NCBI RefSeq assembly: GCF_002335525.1
Contig: NZ_BDUF01000011.1
Span: forward strand, 59,286-123,285
Length of the DNA: 64,000 nucleotides
Direction of reading: 5' to 3'
Source of the DNA: Effusibacillus lacus
GTDB taxonomy: Bacteria > Bacillota > Bacilli > Tumebacillales > Effusibacillaceae
The notes beneath the pieces were generated by a model. It worked only from the letters and a program-made list of their open reading frames with translations, was not told the origin of the DNA and did no database searches. The translations under genes and the position numbers were made by a program. The number at the start of each line of letters is the position of its first letter. Positions within the stretch are counted from its first letter, which is position 1. Of the stretch, positions 61,470-64,000 are shown piece after piece.

Positions 61470-61504
61470 GACAGCGTTTCGGTGAAACCCTGTCCTCTTT
61501 TTTT
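61470..61504 (+). terminator. Orphan plus-strand terminator
   Basis: GACAGCGTTTC-GGT-GAAACCCTGTC, 11 bp with one mismatch, followed by CTCTTTTTTT. No plus-strand gene precedes it. The gap 61379-61738 otherwise shows only the fadR promoter. Confidence 0.5.
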
Positions 61505-61660
61505 GAACCGGTGTACCCATTCTTTTTTTCTGATGTATGTAATTAAGAGGGAGCGGATCCTTGTGCTGTCCACGTTAGGGGGCTGCCTGTCGGTGCCGAC
61601 CGGAACCGCTTTGCACGTTATCTAAAATGAAACTGTCATAGATTTGCTCCAAACGACTGG

Positions 61661-61689
61661 TTGACAGGGGAGATGGCTAGTCGTACAAT
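61661..61689 (+). promoter_or_regulatory. SigA promoter of fadR
   Basis: TTGACA (61661-61666), 17 bases, TACAAT (61684-61689). Confidence 0.85.
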
Positions 61690-61699
61690 GAAATAAAAC

Positions 61700-61713
61700 T
61701 GAATGGTCATTCA
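61700..61713 (+). promoter_or_regulatory. FadR-type operator
   Basis: TGAATGGTCATTCA, a 14-bp perfect palindrome resembling the Bacillus FadR site (TGAATGA...TCATTCA). It overlaps the predicted transcription start of fadR, so autorepression is likely. Confidence 0.75.
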
Positions 61714-61738
61714 TTTTTTAACTGTATGGGGGTGATGA

Positions 61739-62329
61739 ATGATCGCACAGAAGAAGAACCCGGAAAAATACGATGCGATTCTGGCTGCCGCGATCAACGT
61801 GATTGGCCAGGCAGGCTATCACAATGCACCAATCTCCCGAATAGCCCGGGAAGCGGGAGTGGCGGACGGGACTGTCTATCTGTATTTTAAGAACAAGGAA
61901 GACGTATTGATGTCCATTCTGCGTGAAACCATTGGACATATCTCGCATCAAATCAAGGAACAATTCGAGTCGGAAACCGATCCGATCCGAAAACTTCGTT
62001 GTCTGGTTTCCACGTTGTTTGAGACTTTTGGCCGGAACAAGAATTTGGCGCTGGTGATTCAGATTCATCTCCGACAGGCGGATGAAGCATTGCGCCGGGA
62101 AATCGGCGAAATTATCAAACCTTATTACAGTTTGATAGAGCACATCGTTTATGACGGAATGGAGAAAGGGCTGTTTCGCAAAACAATTGATCCTCGGATC
62201 GCCCGCAGAATGGTATTCGGAACGATTGACGAAACCATTACCGCTTGGGTCCTTACCGGAGCCAAGTACAGTTTGACCGGGTTGACGGATCAGGTTGTGG
62301 ATTTGCTTGTTCATGGAATGAAAAAGTAG
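61739..62329 (+). CDS. fadR: TetR-family fatty-acid regulator FadR
   Basis: 196-residue TetR protein with strong similarity to Bacillus FadR: IAREAGVADGTVYLYFKNKED and ARRMVFGTIDETITAWV. It represses beta-oxidation and ETF genes until long-chain acyl-CoA binds. An operator lies just upstream. The gene is followed 48 bases later by etfB. Confidence 0.9.
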   Translation: MIAQKKNPEKYDAILAAAINVIGQAGYHNAPISRIAREAGVADGTVYLYFKNKEDVLMSILRETIGHISHQIKEQFESETDPIRKLRCLVSTLFETFGRNKNLALVIQIHLRQADEALRREIGEIIKPYYSLIEHIVYDGMEKGLFRKTIDPRIARRMVFGTIDETITAWVLTGAKYSLTGLTDQVVDLLVHGMKK

Positions 62330-62377
62330 ATTCGACACATAGATTGACTCAGATTTCATGAGAGGGGATTTCCGGCA

Positions 62378-63136
62378 ATGAAAATACTGGTTCTGATGAA
62401 GCAAACTTTCGACACCGAAGAAAAAATCGTGCTTGATGGCGGCAAGGTGAAAGAGGACGGTGTGCAGTTCATTATCAACCCCTACGATGAGTATGCAATT
62501 GAAGAAGCCCTCGTGCTGCGGGACAAGTTCGGCGGTGAAGTAACCGTTGTCACCCTGGGTCCTGCACGGGCCGAAGAAGCTCTCCGCAAAGCGTTGGCCA
62601 TGGGCGCGGACCACGGGGTGCACATTAACGATGAAGCGCTGTTTGGCGATGAGTACAAAGCGGCAAAAGTACTGGCCGAATATATCAAAGGCCAGGAATA
62701 TGACATTATCCTGGGCGGCAACATGTCGGTGGACGACGGTTCCGGACAGGTAGCGGTGCGTGTGGCCGAACTGCTCGGAATTCCGCACATCTCCACCATC
62801 ACCAAGCTTGAGATTGACGGAACCAGGGTCACCGCTCACCGGGATGCGGAAGGGGATCTGGAAATTGTGGAGGCAACCCTGCCGGTGCTGGTCACCGCTC
62901 AACAGGGGCTCAACGAGCCTCGGTATCCTTCCCTGCTGGGGATCCGGAAAGCCAACAAGATTCCGTTGCATGTGGTGGGAGCAGGCGACCTGAACGTTTC
63001 GGCGAGTGCGAAAAACGAAGTGGTCGAAACCTACCTGCCGAAGGAAAAGACCGGCGGCCGCATCCTGGAAGGGGATACACCGGCTCGGGTCAAAGAACTG
63101 GTCTCGCTCCTTCGCAACGAAGACAAGGTCATCTAA
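62378..63136 (+). CDS. etfB: Electron transfer flavoprotein beta subunit
   Basis: 252-residue EtfB: MKILVLMKQTFDTEEKI start, NPYDEYAIEEAL, GADHGVHINDE, GNMSVDDGSGQVAVRVAELL (in parts) and ANKIPL. It carries electrons from acyl-CoA dehydrogenases to the respiratory chain with EtfA. Unusually it is separated from etfA by 359 bases of repetitive intergenic sequence. Confidence 0.93.
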   Translation: MKILVLMKQTFDTEEKIVLDGGKVKEDGVQFIINPYDEYAIEEALVLRDKFGGEVTVVTLGPARAEEALRKALAMGADHGVHINDEALFGDEYKAAKVLAEYIKGQEYDIILGGNMSVDDGSGQVAVRVAELLGIPHISTITKLEIDGTRVTAHRDAEGDLEIVEATLPVLVTAQQGLNEPRYPSLLGIRKANKIPLHVVGAGDLNVSASAKNEVVETYLPKEKTGGRILEGDTPARVKELVSLLRNEDKVI

Positions 63137-63495
63137 CGCAGGACTACCAAAACGCAGGGCTTACCAAAAGATTCGGAAAGCCTCAACCGGAGGTTCTTCT
63201 GAAGGAACAGCTCTTCTGAACGGGAGCCTCTTCTGGACGGAATAACGGATTTAGGAGCCTTTATTTTCAATTGGGAGGGTCCTATTTTTGGATAACGGAT
63301 TCTGAAGTAGTTATTTGGACGTTCAGGCTACTTCCTCCTGACAGGCAGCTTCCATAACGACATCACGATCCGCTATTCGAAAAATGGGTGTCCAAAAAAG
63401 TGAAATAAGAGCCTGAAAATCCGTTAAGCTCCAGGGGTGATCAACCAAACAACGAGCTGATCAACCAAAATACAGGGTTATGAGGAGGAAATGGA
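63137..63495. repeat. Repetitive intergenic block between etfB and etfA
   Basis: No coding frame. TAACGGAT-type half palindromes occur at about 63242, 63294, 63369 and 63415, with TCTTCTG repeats (about 63195-63238) and two TGATCAACCAAA copies (63438 and 63460). Confidence 0.7.
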
Positions 63496-64000
63496 ATGGC
63501 ACGCAAAGTCCTTGTGCTTGCAGATATACGGAATGACAAACTTCGCAACGTAACATTTGAATCTTTGAACGCCGCCCGCAAGATTGCGGAAGGCGGGGAG
63601 GTTTACGGCGCTCTGCTGGGCAAGAACGTGGCGGGGTTCGCAGACACTCTCGCGCACTATGGAGCCGACAAAGTATACGTGGCAGACAACGAAGTGTTGG
63701 CCAACTATGTTCCGGACGCCTACGCAAAGGCGTTGGAAGCTGTGATCCGGGAAAGCGGAGCGGACGTGGTCTTGATGGCCCACTCGGCAATCGGTCGTGA
63801 CTTGGCTCCGAAACTGGCTGCCCGTTTTGAAGCGGGACAGGTGTCGGATATCATCGATGTGCAGGTGGAAGGCGGCAAAGTGGTGTTTGCCCGTCCGATC
63901 TACGCAGGGAAAGCGTTCACCAGGAATGTGATCGGAGAGGGCATGATCTTTGCCACCGTTCGCCCGAACAACCTGCCGGCCGCGGAACCGGATACATCCC
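63496..64000 (+). CDS. etfA: Electron transfer flavoprotein alpha subunit (3' end cut by window)
   Basis: The first 168 codons of EtfA: MARKVLVLADIRNDKLRNVT, GGEVYGALLG, then VVLMAHSAIGRDLAPKLAARF. The C-terminal FAD domain lies beyond the window. The ATG at 63496 has GAGGAGG upstream. No stop appears before 64000. Confidence 0.92.
   Translation, partial: MARKVLVLADIRNDKLRNVTFESLNAARKIAEGGEVYGALLGKNVAGFADTLAHYGADKVYVADNEVLANYVPDAYAKALEAVIRESGADVVLMAHSAIGRDLAPKLAARFEAGQVSDIIDVQVEGGKVVFARPIYAGKAFTRNVIGEGMIFATVRPNNLPAAEPDTS

Overview
The window reads as chromosome of a Gram-positive, endospore-forming Firmicute with roughly balanced base composition. The evidence is a YjcZ-type spore peptide, spore photoproduct lyase, a proline T-box, AddA/AddB, YtqA/YtqB, a FadR-etfB-etfA block, Bacillus-type RBSs and many TTG/GTG starts. 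An Alicyclobacillaceae-like relative (Effusibacillus/Tumebacillus type) is my inference. No rRNA, tRNA, IS element, prophage or CRISPR array was seen.

Layout. 1-2.0 kb: end of a haem-copper-oxidase-like membrane protein plus DUF59, DUF2249 and ScdA-N genes (Fe-S/NO type). 2.1-11.4 kb: a sigma-54 GABA/guanidino-compound regulon (gabT; then an enhancer-binding activator, ureohydrolase, PotABCD-type importer and EamA permease). 11.5-13.5 kb: an oxidase-like protein ending in a natural His6 tail behind an FNR-like site, a YjcZ peptide and a membrane protein. 13.7-24 kb: a 41-bp tandem repeat array, ytqA-ytqB, addB-addA and a LysR regulator. 24.4-27.3 kb: a candidate structured RNA, an attenuator-like leader, a frameshifted polymorphic toxin and its probable immunity gene. 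27.6-34 kb: tautomerase, MocR regulator, frameshifted proline dehydrogenase, and T-box-controlled proB-proA-proC. 34.2-35.5 kb: a methyltransferase, gene relics and a small protein. 35.6-52 kb: a second sigma-54 activator and the 14.8-kb operon it probably controls. 52-64 kb: splB, a secreted NAGPA-metallophosphoesterase fusion, superoxide dismutase, 6S RNA, cheW, a manganese-type riboswitch before a YugP-like peptidase, carbonic anhydrase, an MFS permease and fadR-etfB-etfA (cut by the window end).

How the genes work together. Three near-consensus -24/-12 promoters and two PAS-AAA+ activators organise the nitrogen and carbon catabolic part. In the first regulon a guanidino acid could be imported, hydrolysed to urea plus GABA, and transaminated by GabT. 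The second operon carries a GabD-like dehydrogenase, L-2-hydroxyglutarate-oxidase-like and ThDP-dependent enzymes, several dehydrogenases and a complete Liv-type importer. It looks like an undescribed hydroxy-acid/keto-acid pathway. Several genes are broken (toxin, proline dehydrogenase, DedA, histidine kinase, 3-hydroxyacyl-CoA dehydrogenase tail, PfpI), so parts of the region are decaying or the assembly has local indels.
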